From a virus, in the IMG/VR virus record IMGVR_UViG_3300001680_000219, positions 1 to 41,099 of that record: 41,099 nt of DNA. One strand, given 5' to 3'. A program made the position numbers and the translations under genes. Below are positions 40,320-41,099 of the stretch, piece by piece (position 1 is the first letter of the stretch; each line of letters begins with the position of its first letter). The notes under the pieces are model-generated. The model was not told the origin of the DNA. It saw only the letters and a list, made by a program, of their open reading frames with translations, and did not search any database.

Positions 40320-41099
40320 CTATGGATTTAGATGAATAATAGCACCCTTAATAGTATGAGTCGAAGCCGACTCGTCCATTTTAGTACCTGCTGTCATAAT
40401 ATCTGTATTACCTAGAACGTCAACGTTCCAATTTCCGTGTACAAATATATTATAATCTCCTATCACTTCAACATTATAAATACCACCAACTTTTAAGTTG
40501 ACATTCCCGTCCACCGTGACGTGAACATTCCCGCCTACCACATAACCATCTACTGTTTTTTGTTTGACGTGAACAAAGTCGTCGCCAGCTAAAATAGTAT
40601 AGTTATCTTTAGACACTTTAGTCACCTTTGTTCCGTCTGGGTGAATCTCTTCAAACGTTCCAGACTTGTGCCATTTCATTAACCTTTCTGCATCTGGTGT
40701 ATCATCCCATTCTTCGACATGACCACTTTCACTTTCACGAACATGGTTAAATGGATACTCTGCCGCAAAAGGGTTTTCTGGTTCGTCCCAAGGTAGTGCA
40801 GTCTTTGATAAATCTCCAGCACTTGCTATTTGAACTTCCATATCTCGTTCACGTAAAACCTCTTCATCTCCTTCTGGTTCGTGTTCGTCGTCCAACTGAG
40901 TAGTTTTACTGGACCAAAACTCACCATCAACAGGATCTTCAAAGTCTACAACTGCACGTCTATTTGTATCTGGTTCTTTTAAATTCTCCTCTCTTGGGAA
41001 TTTTTTACTAGGGTCGTTAAAACCGTCATTCCTTGCGACTTCTAACGGATATCCTCCTAATGTTCCCATAATAACAGGATCTTGACAATTCTTTCCATC
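40320..41099 (-). CDS. gp5: gp5-like baseplate hub/spike protein, C-terminal part (5' end outside window)
   Basis: The open frame continues to the window edge (reading DGKNCQDPVIMGTLGG), so the Met at 41069 is internal and the true start lies outside. The visible 259 residues start near the end of an OB-fold (PVIMGTLGG), pass a low-complexity acidic linker (about 100 residues, DDEHEPEGDEEV), then FNHVRESESGHVEEWDDTPD and HKSGTFEEIHPDGTKVTKV, the standard gp5/VgrG motif before the triple-stranded beta-helix (NVHVTVDGNVNLKVGGIYNV, repeats of V-x-G-x-x-x). No lysozyme domain lies between the OB end and the helix, unlike T4 gp5. The protein forms the membrane-piercing spike that the PAAR protein caps. 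Confidence 0.88.
   Translation of the reverse strand, partial: DGKNCQDPVIMGTLGGYPLEVARNDGFNDPSKKFPREENLKEPDTNRRAVVDFEDPVDGEFWSSKTTQLDDEHEPEGDEEVLRERDMEVQIASAGDLSKTALPWDEPENPFAAEYPFNHVRESESGHVEEWDDTPDAERLMKWHKSGTFEEIHPDGTKVTKVSKDNYTILAGDDFVHVKQKTVDGYVVGGNVHVTVDGNVNLKVGGIYNVEVIGDYNIFVHGNWNVDVLGNTDIMTAGTKMDESASTHTIKGAIIHLNP

Noticed and set aside
41067-41069. Start codon for the gp5-like gene
   Set aside because: The frame stays open to the window end and the residues before this Met (CQDPVI) fit an OB-fold, so this Met is taken as internal.

Overview
The window is a continuous block of genes, all read on the minus strand, from a T4-superfamily myovirus (Caudoviricetes). The baseplate genes occur in T4-like order. 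The AT-rich sequence, a lysozyme-less gp5 C-terminus, a DUF4815-type protein and glycine-rich fibres resemble marine T4-like phages of cyanobacteria or SAR11-type hosts; the host itself cannot be read from the sequence. Coding is nearly gap-free. No tRNA, CRISPR array, insertion sequence or integrase was seen, and no gene-free stretch exceeds 300 bases.

Layout in transcription order (high to low coordinate): gp5-like baseplate hub/spike (cut by the window end), a 653-aa virion protein of unknown role, a PAAR spike tip, gp25, gp6, a 2784-aa giant protein in the gp7 position, gp8, a 1814-aa DUF4815-type protein, two 67-aa proteins, a 2181-aa fibre-like protein, a 456-aa Cys-repeat protein, a 1189-aa fibre-like protein, and a duplicated cassette of two Gly/Cys-rich adhesins, each followed by a tail-assembly-chaperone-like protein. 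A strong terminator at about 5205-5231 closes this block. Downstream lies a second unit with its own promoters: a GT9-like glycosyltransferase, two carbamoyltransferases and a heptose-epimerase-like enzyme (cut by the window start), probably for decorating a glycan or another hydroxyl-bearing target.

Promoter matches TATAAATA (the T4 late consensus, minus strand) occur upstream of gp25, gp8 (twice in tandem), the second small gene, the 1189-aa gene (twice in tandem), the first adhesin and the sugar cassette. The sugar cassette also carries a near-perfect sigma-70 promoter (TTGACT-17-TATAAT), which suggests both early and late expression.

The most unusual content is inside the giant virion proteins. 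The gp7-position protein contains a glucose/sorbosone-dehydrogenase (PQQ-type) six-bladed beta-propeller, interrupted by a duplicated EF-hand/dockerin-like module. The 2181-aa protein contains cupredoxin-like domains, one with complete type-1 copper ligand spacing (His, Cys-x2-His, Met). Three of the giants carry many HxH modules like those that bind metal in T4 fibres. A small Cys...Cys-xxx-G-x-W module, present in gp8, recurs in seven virion proteins. Together these suggest a metal-rich, possibly redox-active tail. That is inference and needs structural and biochemical tests.
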